Source: Acrocarpospora pleiomorpha (GTDB lineage Bacteria > Actinomycetota > Actinomycetes > Streptosporangiales > Streptosporangiaceae). Taken from it: a DNA stretch of 64,000 bases. Below the pieces are notes generated by a model. It did no database searches. It had not been told where the DNA came from and worked only from the letters and a program-made list of their open reading frames with translations. This document shows positions 1 through 8,498 of the stretch, piece by piece; the first letter of the stretch is position 1; each line of letters begins with the position of its first letter. Location: assembly GCF_009687885.1 (NCBI RefSeq), contig NZ_BLAF01000009.1, positions 128,333-192,332 of the forward strand, read 5' to 3'. Made by a program: the position numbers and the translations under genes.

Positions 1-2091
1 GTAGGTGGGGGGGTCGGGGCGGTGGAGCCAGGCGCGGTAGCCGATGTTGAGGGATTCGGTGTAGTCGAGGGTGCCCGCGGTGGGGGTGGTCGTGGTGATG
101 GGTGAATCGTTCCAGGTGGTGGGGAGGCGGCCGCCGGGTTCTGTGGCGCCGAGCAGGATGTCGGCGAGGCCGTGGCCGGCCTGCTGGCCGGGGAACCAGG
201 TCAGTAGGAGGGCGGGGATCTGGGTGTGCCAGGGCATGGCGATCGGGCCGCCGGAGTTGACGATCACGATGGTGCGCGGGTTGGCGGCGGCGACGGTGGT
301 GACCAGGTCGTTCTGGCGGCCGGGGAGGGCGAGGGAGGTGCGGTCGCGGCCCTCGCTTTCGATCTCTTCGGTGGTGCCGATGACGACGATGGCGACGTCG
401 CAGGTCCTGGCCAGGTCGGCGGCGGCGGCGAGTTCGCGGTCGTCGTCGAGGCGGGGTGGGTCGGCGGCGAGCACGGTGGCGCGGCCGGTGTCGGGGGCGA
501 GTTGCCGCCTGGCGACGAGTTCGACGGGGGTTTGCGCGGTGAGGGCGAGGTGCGTGGTGCGGTAGGGCGGGTGCAGGTGCACGGTCGCGGGGTCGTCGGT
601 GTCGCGCGGGATCTCCTCGTCGAGGAGCGTACGGCCGTCGGCTTCCAGGGTGACGCGTCCCCACCCGGCGACAGCTAGCCGCCAATCTCCGGATATAGCC
701 GGATTTAGCAGGGTGCGGACTTCGACGGTCGCGGCGGATTCGACCACGGTTGGTTCCAGGAGGCGGCCGGTCAGGCGGTGTTCGGCGTGGATCTCCACTC
801 CGTGGGCGTCCAGGATCCGGACCAGCAGGCCGGGTTCGCCGGTGCGGGGATTGCGGGCGTTCGCGGTTTCCAGGGGCGTGGGGAGATCGGTTGTCGACAC
901 CCCAGGGGCGTACGCGACTTCGGCGGTTCCGCACAGAGCATCGCGAATGCCATCCAGCGGCGAGACGACGGAATCCGGATATACCCCGGCGCTTCCCCCG
1001 CCCTGGATCCGGATGGCCGCCGCGTTCGGCCCGATCACTGCCACTCTCCGCAGGTTCGCGGGGTCGAGCGGCAGCAGGGCGCCCTCGTTCCGCAACAAGA
1101 CACATCCCGCGGCAACAGCCTGGCGCAATAACGCGGCATCCGGGTCACTCGTTCGGGGATGGCTCCCTGGGCCTCGCGGCGCGAGGGCACGGTGCTCCCC
1201 ATCGGCCGGATTGTCAGGCGTGTCATTTCCGCCGGGATCCAGCGCTCCCACGCGCTCGGCCAGGCGCAGGATGCGGCGGACCTTGTCGTCGATGGCGGAC
1301 TCGGGAACCTCACCGGATCGTACGGCGGCCAGGAGAGCGTCACCCCAGTACGCGTTCGGACCGGGCATGGCGAGATCCTGCGCGGCCTGGGCGGAGGCCA
1401 GAGTGGAGCGCACTCCGCCCCAGTCGGAGATGACGATCCCGTCGAATCCCCAGCGCTCCTTCAACGGATCCGCGAGTAGGGGACTTTCTGACATTGTCGT
1501 CCCATTTACCGCGTTATAGCCGGACATGATGACCCAGGCTCCGGCGTTGACCGCCTCCTCGAAAGGGGCCAGGTAGAGCTCGTGCAGAGCCTGTTCGTCC
1601 ACGCGGACGTCGACTGTCATCCGGTCGGTCTCGGAGTCGTTTGCGGTGAAGTGTTTCGCGGTGGCCGCCACCCCGCCGGACTGCACCCCCCGGATGTAGG
1701 CCGCGCCGATCCGCCCGGTCAGCAGCGGATCCTCCGAGAAACACTCGAAATGGCGGCCACCCAGCGCTGATCGGTGCAGGTTGAGCGTGGGCGCCAGCAG
1801 GATGTGCACGCCCTTGCGGCGGGCTTCGGCCGCGAGCAGCGCACCGAGCCGCTCGACCAGGTCCTCGTCCCAGGTCGCGGCAAGCGCGGTGGGCGAAGGA
1901 AGGGTCGGCGAGGTGTTCCGCTCATCCCAGCCCTCCCCCCGCACCCCCACCGGGCCATCGGAGCTGAGCATGGCGCGCAGGCCGATGGCGGGCTCGGCGT
2001 GGGTGCGCCACACCGTCGCGCCGGCGAGCAGCCGGACCTTCTGCGCCAGGTCCAGTTTCTCCACCAGGTGGTCGAGCTCGTCGTCGATCAC
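1..2091 (-). CDS. GH3 beta-glucosidase, C-terminal part cut by window start
   Basis: Glycoside hydrolase family 3 enzyme, which removes glucose from the non-reducing end of beta-glucosides. The reverse-strand frame runs unbroken from a GTG at 2091, preceded by GAGAGGA about 8 nt upstream, to the left edge, so the 3' end is missing. Family hallmarks read in order are an SSDGPVGVR substrate-site motif, KHFTANDSETDR, an SGYNAVNGT loop, and VISDWGGV, whose Asp (about residue 223) is the GH3 nucleophile. No signal peptide is visible, so it probably acts inside the cell on imported oligosaccharides. It diverges from the secreted glucanase at 2371, and both promoters carry the same palindrome, so the two are probably co-regulated. 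Exact substrate (cello- or laminari-oligosaccharide) is inferred from the neighbour only. Confidence 0.9.
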   Translation of the reverse strand, partial: MIDDELDHLVEKLDLAQKVRLLAGATVWRTHAEPAIGLRAMLSSDGPVGVRGEGWDERNTSPTLPSPTALAATWDEDLVERLGALLAAEARRKGVHILLAPTLNLHRSALGGRHFECFSEDPLLTGRIGAAYIRGVQSGGVAATAKHFTANDSETDRMTVDVRVDEQALHELYLAPFEEAVNAGAWVIMSGYNAVNGTTMSESPLLADPLKERWGFDGIVISDWGGVRSTLASAQAAQDLAMPGPNAYWGDALLAAVRSGEVPESAIDDKVRRILRLAERVGALDPGGNDTPDNPADGEHRALAPRGPGSHPRTSDPDAALLRQAVAAGCVLLRNEGALLPLDPANLRRVAVIGPNAAAIRIQGGGSAGVYPDSVVSPLDGIRDALCGTAEVAYAPGVSTTDLPTPLETANARNPRTGEPGLLVRILDAHGVEIHAEHRLTGRLLEPTVVESAATVEVRTLLNPAISGDWRLAVAGWGRVTLEADGRTLLDEEIPRDTDDPATVHLHPPYRTTHLALTAQTPVELVARRQLAPDTGRATVLAADPPRLDDDRELAAAADLARTCDVAIVVIGTTEEIESEGRDRTSLALPGRQNDLVTTVAAANPRTIVIVNSGGPIAMPWHTQIPALLLTWFPGQQAGHGLADILLGATEPGGRLPTTWNDSPITTTTPTAGTLDYTESLNIGYRAWLHRPDPPTY

Positions 2092-2113
2092 GCCAGGTCC
2101 TCTCGTCGAGTAC

Positions 2114-2127
2114 GGAGAGCGCTCTCC
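2114..2127. promoter_or_regulatory. CebR/LacI-type operator, left copy
   Basis: Perfect 14-bp palindrome GGAGAGCGCTCTCC, 22 bp upstream of the GH3 start codon. It resembles the actinomycete CebR/CelR operator (TGGGAGCGCTCCCA) at the GAGCGCTC core. It lies just downstream of the predicted GH3 promoter, a classical repressor position. Confidence 0.75.
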
Positions 2128-2137
2128 ATTAGGCCCT

Positions 2138-2167
2138 AGGGTCAGGGCCCGCTCCGATCCCTGTCAA
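2138..2167 (-). promoter_or_regulatory. Predicted promoter of GH3 gene
   Basis: On the reverse strand, TTGACA (2167-2162) is followed after 18 bp by GACCCT (2143-2138), a weak match to a TAnnnT -10 box. Transcription would begin just before the operator at 2114-2127. Inferred from sequence only. Confidence 0.4.
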
Positions 2168-2271
2168 TGGCCAAGCTCAGAACCCTTAACCCGCGATAAA
2201 CCCCGAAAAATCATGTGTCGGGAAAGTGAGCGGAACATTTCGGATTGGGACGATTCGCCCCGTGAGCCCCC

Positions 2272-2301
2272 TTGACAACCCTTGTCCGGCAGCGCCAATC
2301 T
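2272..2301 (+). promoter_or_regulatory. Predicted promoter of the GH16/GH fusion gene
   Basis: TTGACA at 2272-2277 and CAATCT at 2296-2301 with an 18-bp spacer. The start point would fall at the second palindrome (2310-2323), so repressor binding would block initiation. Confidence 0.45.
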
Positions 2302-2309
2302 CTCGGTAT

Positions 2310-2323
2310 GGAGAGCGCTCTCC
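2310..2323. promoter_or_regulatory. CebR/LacI-type operator, right copy
   Basis: Second perfect copy of GGAGAGCGCTCTCC, 47 bp upstream of the GTG start at 2371. Two identical palindromes, one per divergent promoter, point to one LacI-family sugar repressor controlling both genes. No lacI-type gene lies in the window. Confidence 0.75.
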
Positions 2324-2370
2324 CCAACGTTCCCGGTCCCGGCCGGCACCCCCCGTTCCGAGGAGAGCCC

Positions 2371-5300
2371 GTGCACCCGTCACCCAGCTCAGGCCGTCTG
2401 CGATTAGGCCTGGTCACCGCCATGATCGCCGCACTAGTCGCGGCCGGCCTGGCGCTCATCACCCCGGCCCTGGCCGCCGACACCCTGCTGTCCCAGGGCA
2501 AGCCCGCGACGGCCTCCTCCTCCGAGGGCGCCGCCTACACCGCGTCCGCCGCCGTCGACGGCGACCTGACCGGCACCCGCTGGGCCAGCTCCTTCAGCGA
2601 CCCGCAGTGGCTCCAGGTCGACCTGGGCGCCACGGCCACAGTGTCCCAGGTCGTCCTGACCTGGGAAGCCGCGTACGCCTCCGCGTTCAAGATCCAAACA
2701 TCCCCGAACGCAACAACCTGGACAGACATCTACTCAACCACCACCGGCACCGGCGGCACACAAACTCTGAATATTTCCGGCAGCGGTCGCTATATCCGCA
2801 TGTACGGCACCGCCCGCGGCACCGGCTACGGCTACTCCCTCTGGGAATTCCAGGTGTACGGCACGACCGGCACCCCCTCCCCAACCCCCACCTGCGACCC
2901 CTTCAACGTCGCCCAGGGCAAACCCGCCACCGCCTCCTCGCTCGAGAACGCGGGAACCCCCGCCTCCGCCGCCGTCGACGGCAACCCCACCACCCGCTGG
3001 TCCAGCGCCTACAGCGACCCGCAGTGGCTCCAGATCGACCTCGGCACGACCCACCAGATCTGCAGGGTCGTCCTGACCTGGGAAGGCGCCTACGCCACCG
3101 CCTTCAAAATCCAGACCTCCCCGAACGCAACAACCTGGACAGACATCTACACGACCACCACCGGCACCGGCAGCACACAAACCCTGAATATTTCCGGCAG
3201 CGGTCGCTATATCCGTATGCACGGCACCGCCCGCAACACCGGCTGGGGCTACTCCCTCTACGAATTCGCCGTCCACGCGGGAAGCACCACAAGCCCGAGC
3301 CCGAGCCCAAGCCCGTCCCCATCCCCGTCCCCCGACCCCGGCAACTGGATCGAAGCCTGGCGAGACGACTTCACCGGCCCCGCCGGAACCTCCCCCAGCG
3401 CCACCAACTGGCTCCTCCGCACCGGCACCCAATACCCCGGCGGCGCCGCCAACTGGGGCACCGGCGAAGTAGAAACGATGTCCGCCTCCACCGCCAACGT
3501 CTCCCTAGACGGCACCGGCACCCTCGCCATCAAGGCCCTCAAGGACGGCGCCGGCGCCTGGACCTCCGGCCGCGTCGAAACCCAGCGCACCGACTTCGCC
3601 CCCCAGCCCGGCGAGATGCTCCGCTTCTCCGCCCGCCTAAAGCAGCCCGACGTCGCCAACCCCCTCGGCTACTGGCCCGGCTTCCGCGCCACCGGCGCCG
3701 CCTACCGCGGCAACTACAACAACTGGCCCACCGTCGGCGAGACCGACATCATGACCAACGTCAACGGCCGCGGCCAGCTCGCCAACACCCTCCACTGCGG
3801 CACTGCCCCCGACGGCGCCTGCAACGAGTACAACGGCCGCACCAGCGGTTTCGCCACCTGCGACGGCTGCCAGACCGGCTACCACGAGTACACGCAGATC
3901 ATCGACAGGACCAAGCAGGACGAGGAGATCCGCTTCTACCTGGACGGCCGCCAGACCTGGGTGGTCCGCGAGAGCCAGGTCGGCGTGACCGCCTGGCAGG
4001 CCGCCGTGCACCACGGCTTCTACCTCCGCCTCGACCTGGCCATCGGCGGCTCCCTCCCGAACGCGCTCGCGGGCACGACCACGCCCACCGCGGACACCAC
4101 CTCCGGCGGCACGCTCAACGTCGACTGGGTTTCGGTCGCCCGCCAGTCCGGGACCACCCCAACCCCGATGACCGACCCCGCCACTCCGGCCGGGCCGAGC
4201 GTCGTCCGCGTCACCGGCACGCAGGGCAACTGGCAGCTGACCGTCAACGGCGTGCCGCAGGAGATCAAGGGCCTCACCTACGGCCCGCCGCAGGCCGCCG
4301 CCGACGGCTACATGCGCGACCTCAAGGCGATGGGCGTCAACACGATCCGCACCTGGGGCGTGGACGACACCCAGACGCCGGTCCTGCTCGACCGGGCCGC
4401 CCAGCAGGGCATCAAGGTGATCGTCGGGCACTGGCTCAACCAGGGCGCCGACTACGTCAACGACACCGCGTACAAGACGAGCGTGAAGAACGAGATCGTC
4501 GCGCGGGTCAACGCGCTGAAGAACCGGCAGGGCGTGCTGATGTGGGATGTCGGCAACGAGGTCATCCTCACCATGCAGGACCATGGTCTCCCGGCTGACG
4601 TGGTGGAGGCCCGGCGGGTGGCGTACGCGAAGTTCGTCAACGAGGTCGCCGACGCCATCCACGCCGCCGACCCGAACCACCCGGTCACCTCGACCGACGC
4701 CTACACCCACGCCTGGACGTACTACAAGGCGCACTCCCCGTCGCTGGACCTGCTCGCGGTGAACTCCTACGGCGCGATCGGCACCGTACGCACCGACTGG
4801 ATCAGCGGCGGCTACACCAAGCCTTACATCGTCACCGAGGCCGGCCCTGACGGCGAGTGGGAGGTTCCCAACGACGTCAACGGTGTCCCGACCGAGCCGA
4901 CCGACCTGCAGAAACGTGCCATGTACACGGCCAGTTGGAACGCCATCCACGGCCACACCGGAGTCGCGCTGGGCGCCACCGAGTTCCACTACGGGCTGGA
5001 GAACGATTTCGGCGGCGTCTGGCTGAACACGTTCACCGGCGGCTGGCGGCGGCACGGCTACCACGCGCTGAAGCAGGCGTACACGGGCGTGGCCTCCGCC
5101 AACACCCCACCCGAGATCACCTCGATGACGGTGAGCACCCCCACCGCAGTCCCGGCGGGACAGACGTTCACCGTCGAGGCCCCCTCCACCGACCCCAACG
5201 GCGACCTGATCAGATACAACCTGATGTACAGCAACAAGCACATCAACGGCAACCGCGGCTTCGACCACGTGCGCTTCACCCAGACCGCGCCCGGCCGCTT

Positions 5301-5814
5301 CACGGTGACCGCGCCGCAGCAGATGGGCGTCTGGAAGGTGTACGTCTACGCGTACGACGGCCACGGCAACGTCGGCATCGAGCAGAAGTCGTTCCGGGTC
5401 GTGCCGCCGGTGGTCCCGGGCACCAACGTGGCGATCGGCAAGCCGACCACCGCGTCCACGTCCCAGGCGACCGGCGACGGCGGCCCGTTCACCCCGAACC
5501 GGGCCACCGACGGCAGCTTCACCTCACGGTGGGCCAGCGAATGGGCCGACCCGCAGTGGATCCAGGTGGACCTCGGCGCGACCACCGCGATCAGGCACGT
5601 GCAACTCGGCTGGGAATCCGCGTACGGCAAGGTGTACCAGATCCAGACCTCGCCCAACGGCACGACCTGGACCAACGTCTTCACCACCACCACGGGTGAC
5701 GGCGGCTTCGACGGCATCGACCTGAACGTGTCGGCCAGATACGTCCGGGTGAACATGACCCAGCGCGGCACGCCCTACGGCTACTCGCTCTGGGAGTTCG
5801 GCATCTACAGCTAA
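2371..5814 (+). CDS. Secreted multidomain beta-glucanase: CBM32-CBM32-GH16-GH(TIM)-Ig-CBM32
   Basis: Exported 1147-residue polysaccharide-degrading enzyme. I choose the GTG at 2371 because AGGAGAG sits just upstream and it opens a clean signal peptide (residues 1-36, ending PALAA). The domains in order are two F5/8-type C (CBM32) modules (about 38-165 and 175-303), an SP-repeat linker (307-324), a GH16 laminarinase-like domain (325-594), and a GH2/GH5-like TIM barrel (610-907). An Ig-like domain (912-1013) and a third CBM32 (1019-1147) follow. In GH16 the ExDxxE catalytic signature reads E457-T-D459-I-M-T462, so the usual acid/base Glu is Thr. The TIM barrel keeps both clan-A carboxylates, E730 in DVGNEV and E823 in VTEAGP. 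The two catalytic domains may act sequentially on beta-1,3-glucan; specificity is inferred. Confidence 0.9.
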   Translation: MHPSPSSGRLRLGLVTAMIAALVAAGLALITPALAADTLLSQGKPATASSSEGAAYTASAAVDGDLTGTRWASSFSDPQWLQVDLGATATVSQVVLTWEAAYASAFKIQTSPNATTWTDIYSTTTGTGGTQTLNISGSGRYIRMYGTARGTGYGYSLWEFQVYGTTGTPSPTPTCDPFNVAQGKPATASSLENAGTPASAAVDGNPTTRWSSAYSDPQWLQIDLGTTHQICRVVLTWEGAYATAFKIQTSPNATTWTDIYTTTTGTGSTQTLNISGSGRYIRMHGTARNTGWGYSLYEFAVHAGSTTSPSPSPSPSPSPSPDPGNWIEAWRDDFTGPAGTSPSATNWLLRTGTQYPGGAANWGTGEVETMSASTANVSLDGTGTLAIKALKDGAGAWTSGRVETQRTDFAPQPGEMLRFSARLKQPDVANPLGYWPGFRATGAAYRGNYNNWPTVGETDIMTNVNGRGQLANTLHCGTAPDGACNEYNGRTSGFATCDGCQTGYHEYTQIIDRTKQDEEIRFYLDGRQTWVVRESQVGVTAWQAAVHHGFYLRLDLAIGGSLPNALAGTTTPTADTTSGGTLNVDWVSVARQSGTTPTPMTDPATPAGPSVVRVTGTQGNWQLTVNGVPQEIKGLTYGPPQAAADGYMRDLKAMGVNTIRTWGVDDTQTPVLLDRAAQQGIKVIVGHWLNQGADYVNDTAYKTSVKNEIVARVNALKNRQGVLMWDVGNEVILTMQDHGLPADVVEARRVAYAKFVNEVADAIHAADPNHPVTSTDAYTHAWTYYKAHSPSLDLLAVNSYGAIGTVRTDWISGGYTKPYIVTEAGPDGEWEVPNDVNGVPTEPTDLQKRAMYTASWNAIHGHTGVALGATEFHYGLENDFGGVWLNTFTGGWRRHGYHALKQAYTGVASANTPPEITSMTVSTPTAVPAGQTFTVEAPSTDPNGDLIRYNLMYSNKHINGNRGFDHVRFTQTAPGRFTVTAPQQMGVWKVYVYAYDGHGNVGIEQKSFRVVPPVVPGTNVAIGKPTTASTSQATGDGGPFTPNRATDGSFTSRWASEWADPQWIQVDLGATTAIRHVQLGWESAYGKVYQIQTSPNGTTWTNVFTTTTGDGGFDGIDLNVSARYVRVNMTQRGTPYGYSLWEFGIYS

Positions 5815-5820
5815 CCCTTG

Positions 5821-5852
5821 GGCGGCCGTCGCGCGCTGGCGCGACGGCCGCC
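5821..5852 (+). terminator. Rho-independent-like hairpin after glucanase gene
   Basis: A perfect 14-bp stem (GGCGGCCGTCGCGC, 4-nt loop, exact complement) starts 7 nt after the stop codon. It lacks a long U tract, as is common in actinomycetes. Confidence 0.8.
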
Positions 5853-5911
5853 TTCGGGTCACGATTGCACGACTGCGCGAACCATGGGCGATATTTCGTG
5901 ATCTCACTGGC

Positions 5912-7732
5912 ATGAGGAGATCGCTGGTCGTGGTCGTCCTGGTGGTGGCCGGGGTTGTGCCGCGGGCTTCGTCCGGTGCGGTGGCGCCGCGCTGGCCGTA
6001 CGCGGAGAGTCTGTGCGTGGAGCGGCCCCGCACGGCCGCGCCCGCCGGGTTCGGGGAGGCGCGGACCTTCGGCGGCGACGAGCACACCAACATCACCGGC
6101 GTCGGCTTCGAGCGACGCGGCGACCAGACCGTGGCGGTCAGCACCGGCCAGGACGGCACCCTGCGCGCCTGGGCGCTGCCAGGCTTGACGCCGGTCGGCA
6201 CACCGCAGCGCGGCGGCAAGATCGTCCGCGAGGCGGAGGATACGCGGACCCTCAATGGCCGGATGGTCCGTGTCGTGGCCTCGGACGAGCTGAAGGTCGT
6301 GGACGTCGCCACCGGCCGTCAGGCTGCGCCCGTGGTCTACCTCGGGGAGGACAACGGCGTCCGCGCGATGGTCCTGTTCACCCTCGGCGGGCGGCTCACC
6401 GCCGCGGTGAACGACAACGGCGGCGACGAGAACGAGCCAGGCCCCGACCGCGTCACCCTCTGGGACCTCGCCTCGGGCCGCAAGGCGGGCAGGATCGACG
6501 GCGACTTCTCGACCGTGCGCAAGGCCACGATCAACGGCAGGACGGTGCTGCTCACCGTCAACCTGGGCACCGACCGCTACGACCTCGGCACCGCCTACCC
6601 GCCGCGCGGCACGATCTCCCTCTGGGACCCGGCGACGCGGAAGGAAATCGCCCGGCTGCCCGGCAACCCCCCGCCCGTCCCCGCGGACCAGTACACACGA
6701 TTGGTCTACGACCAGGTCCACCTGGCCGTCGGCGACCTGGACGGCCGTCCGGTCGCGCTCTCTGGGGGAGGCGACAACGCCCTCCGCCTCTGGGACCTCA
6801 CCACCGCGACACAACTCGCCGCCACGACCCCGATCGGCCACATCGACGAGATCGTTTCGTTCACCGTCGCCGAACGCGACGGCCGCGGAATCCTCGTCTC
6901 GGGCAGCGCCGACGGCACGCTCATGGTGTGGGACCTGACCACCCTCCAACGCCTCGAAGTCCTCCACGATCGCCCGCTAACGCTGAAATATCCGCTCTTC
7001 ACTGACATTCCGGGAATGGAGCCATTAATCACCACTTGGGATAGCGGCTTGCGTTACTGGGAACTCGACCCCGGAGGCAAACTCGAACCGGTCCTCGCGG
7101 GCCTCGGCGTGGGCCCGATCCTCTCGTTCCACGGCCGCCCCGCTCACCTCGGCGAGGAATCCGGCCGGGGACGCCTACGCGACCTGGCCACCCGCACCCC
7201 CATCGGCGCACCCATCCCGATCACCGGCGAGCAGCCCGTCACCCGCGCCATCGTCACCCGCCTGGCCGACCAGGACGTCGTGATCGACGTCAGAAACCGC
7301 ATCAGAATCTGGGACCTCTACACCGGCCGCCGCCTCGGCACCATCCCCGACGTCCGCTCACCCGGCCACCGCGAGGCCCGCCCCGCCGTCGCCCAGGCCC
7401 GCTGCACCACCCTGGTCCTCAGCGCCGCCGGCCCCATCGTCCGCATCTGGGACCTGCGCACCGGCCGCGAACTCCCCCCACTAACCGGCCACACCGGAAC
7501 AATCTCCCACATCAGAACCGGCCTCATCGGCGACCGCCCAATCGCGGTCACCACCTCCGAAGACGGCACCGCCCGAGCCTGGAACCTAACCGACACCACC
7601 CCAATCGGCCCACCCCTCACCGTCGGCCGCCGCTACGGCATCATCGAACTCACCCACCTGAACGGCCGCACCTTGCTGATCAGAGCCGGCCGCGACGAGA
7701 GGATCCGGATGTGGGACCTGGGCGGCCGGTGA
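5912..7732 (+). CDS. Secreted WD40 beta-propeller protein
   Basis: 606-residue protein with an N-terminal signal peptide (MRRSLVVVVLVVAG then an Ala/Ser-rich cleavage region), followed by WD40-type blades across its whole length. The recurring blade ends are LRAWAL, VTLWDL, ISLWDP, LRLWDL, LMVWDL, IRIWDL (twice), ARAWNL and IRMWDL. WD40 propellers are protein-interaction scaffolds, and no catalytic domain is visible. In actinomycetes such propellers often follow Ser/Thr kinases or NB-ARC domains, but this one is free-standing and exported. The ATG at 5912 is the only start that keeps the signal peptide; no strong Shine-Dalgarno is evident. Partner and function are unknown. Confidence 0.8.
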   Translation: MRRSLVVVVLVVAGVVPRASSGAVAPRWPYAESLCVERPRTAAPAGFGEARTFGGDEHTNITGVGFERRGDQTVAVSTGQDGTLRAWALPGLTPVGTPQRGGKIVREAEDTRTLNGRMVRVVASDELKVVDVATGRQAAPVVYLGEDNGVRAMVLFTLGGRLTAAVNDNGGDENEPGPDRVTLWDLASGRKAGRIDGDFSTVRKATINGRTVLLTVNLGTDRYDLGTAYPPRGTISLWDPATRKEIARLPGNPPPVPADQYTRLVYDQVHLAVGDLDGRPVALSGGGDNALRLWDLTTATQLAATTPIGHIDEIVSFTVAERDGRGILVSGSADGTLMVWDLTTLQRLEVLHDRPLTLKYPLFTDIPGMEPLITTWDSGLRYWELDPGGKLEPVLAGLGVGPILSFHGRPAHLGEESGRGRLRDLATRTPIGAPIPITGEQPVTRAIVTRLADQDVVIDVRNRIRIWDLYTGRRLGTIPDVRSPGHREARPAVAQARCTTLVLSAAGPIVRIWDLRTGRELPPLTGHTGTISHIRTGLIGDRPIAVTTSEDGTARAWNLTDTTPIGPPLTVGRRYGIIELTHLNGRTLLIRAGRDERIRMWDLGGR

Positions 7733-7993
7733 GGAGGCGCGATCTCCGGGTTGTGATTCTTATCTTGGAGGTGAACGTTCCCACCACCACCATCATGCCG
7801 GGGTGGCGGAATGGCTTGACTGGTTATTCGCGTTCGTGGCGATAATGCCTAGCCCCGTATTCCACGCTTTTCGTGATTCGCTGGACCTGCCCGGGCGGGT
7901 GGATGAGCCCGGGCTCCAAGGTCAGTTGATACATGGTATACCGGCCTAGTCGGCGTGAAGCTGGATCCGGTTGTGACGTCGTGGAGGTACGGG

Positions 7994-8467
7994 TTGCGGG
8001 TCGCACGGAATTGCCTGGTCGGACTGCTGGCAGTGGTCGCGGCGACTGGATGTTCGTCTGGCCTGTCCCTGCAAGAAGCCGGTGCCCAACTGGCTGCGGA
8101 CGGTAAGGCCGTCATGGCGTGGGATGACTGGGTGGACGAGTCGATCAACATCACGAATACGGCCGCCAGTGACGTTCCCTGCGGCGACGGCAAGGTCAAG
8201 CGCGTCTTTACCGCCGTTGGCCAATTGCCGACGCTCAACCCTGACCCGGACAACAAGCTCGATGGAGCGACAAGAGATATCGGATACAGTTTCGCCGAAC
8301 GAGGATACGAGAGAGACGTCAGCGGTCCCAGCCAAGCAGACGTCCTCCCCACGCGCACCATTGTCTGGGTCAAAGAGGCAGCCGGACTACGGTTCTCATT
8401 CACCGTTTCACTGCCGTCGGACACCAGGATCGCCGCGCAGATCAACGGCGAGACCAGGTGTGAGTAG
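7994..8467 (+). CDS. Small predicted lipoprotein of unknown function
   Basis: Not recognised as a named family. I prefer the TTG start at 7994 because GGAGG (7983-7987) lies 6 nt upstream, and the product then begins with a compact lipoprotein signal: RVAR, a hydrophobic core, then ATGC with lipidated Cys20. A GTG at 7955 in the same frame would add 13 residues without a ribosome site. The mature part (about 138 residues) contains two further cysteines (PCGDG and the C-terminal TRCE) that could form a disulphide. It is probably anchored to the outer face of the membrane. It converges with the gene ending at 8499. Confidence 0.65.
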   Translation: MRVARNCLVGLLAVVAATGCSSGLSLQEAGAQLAADGKAVMAWDDWVDESINITNTAASDVPCGDGKVKRVFTAVGQLPTLNPDPDNKLDGATRDIGYSFAERGYERDVSGPSQADVLPTRTIVWVKEAAGLRFSFTVSLPSDTRIAAQINGETRCE

Positions 8468-8498
8468 CCAGCAGGTCGAGTCGCTGTGAGGCGTGAGG

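Noticed and set aside
3637-5364. Antisense open frame of about 575 codons over the glucanase gene
   Set aside because: Val/Gly/Asp-rich shadow without any domain; the sense gene is well supported.
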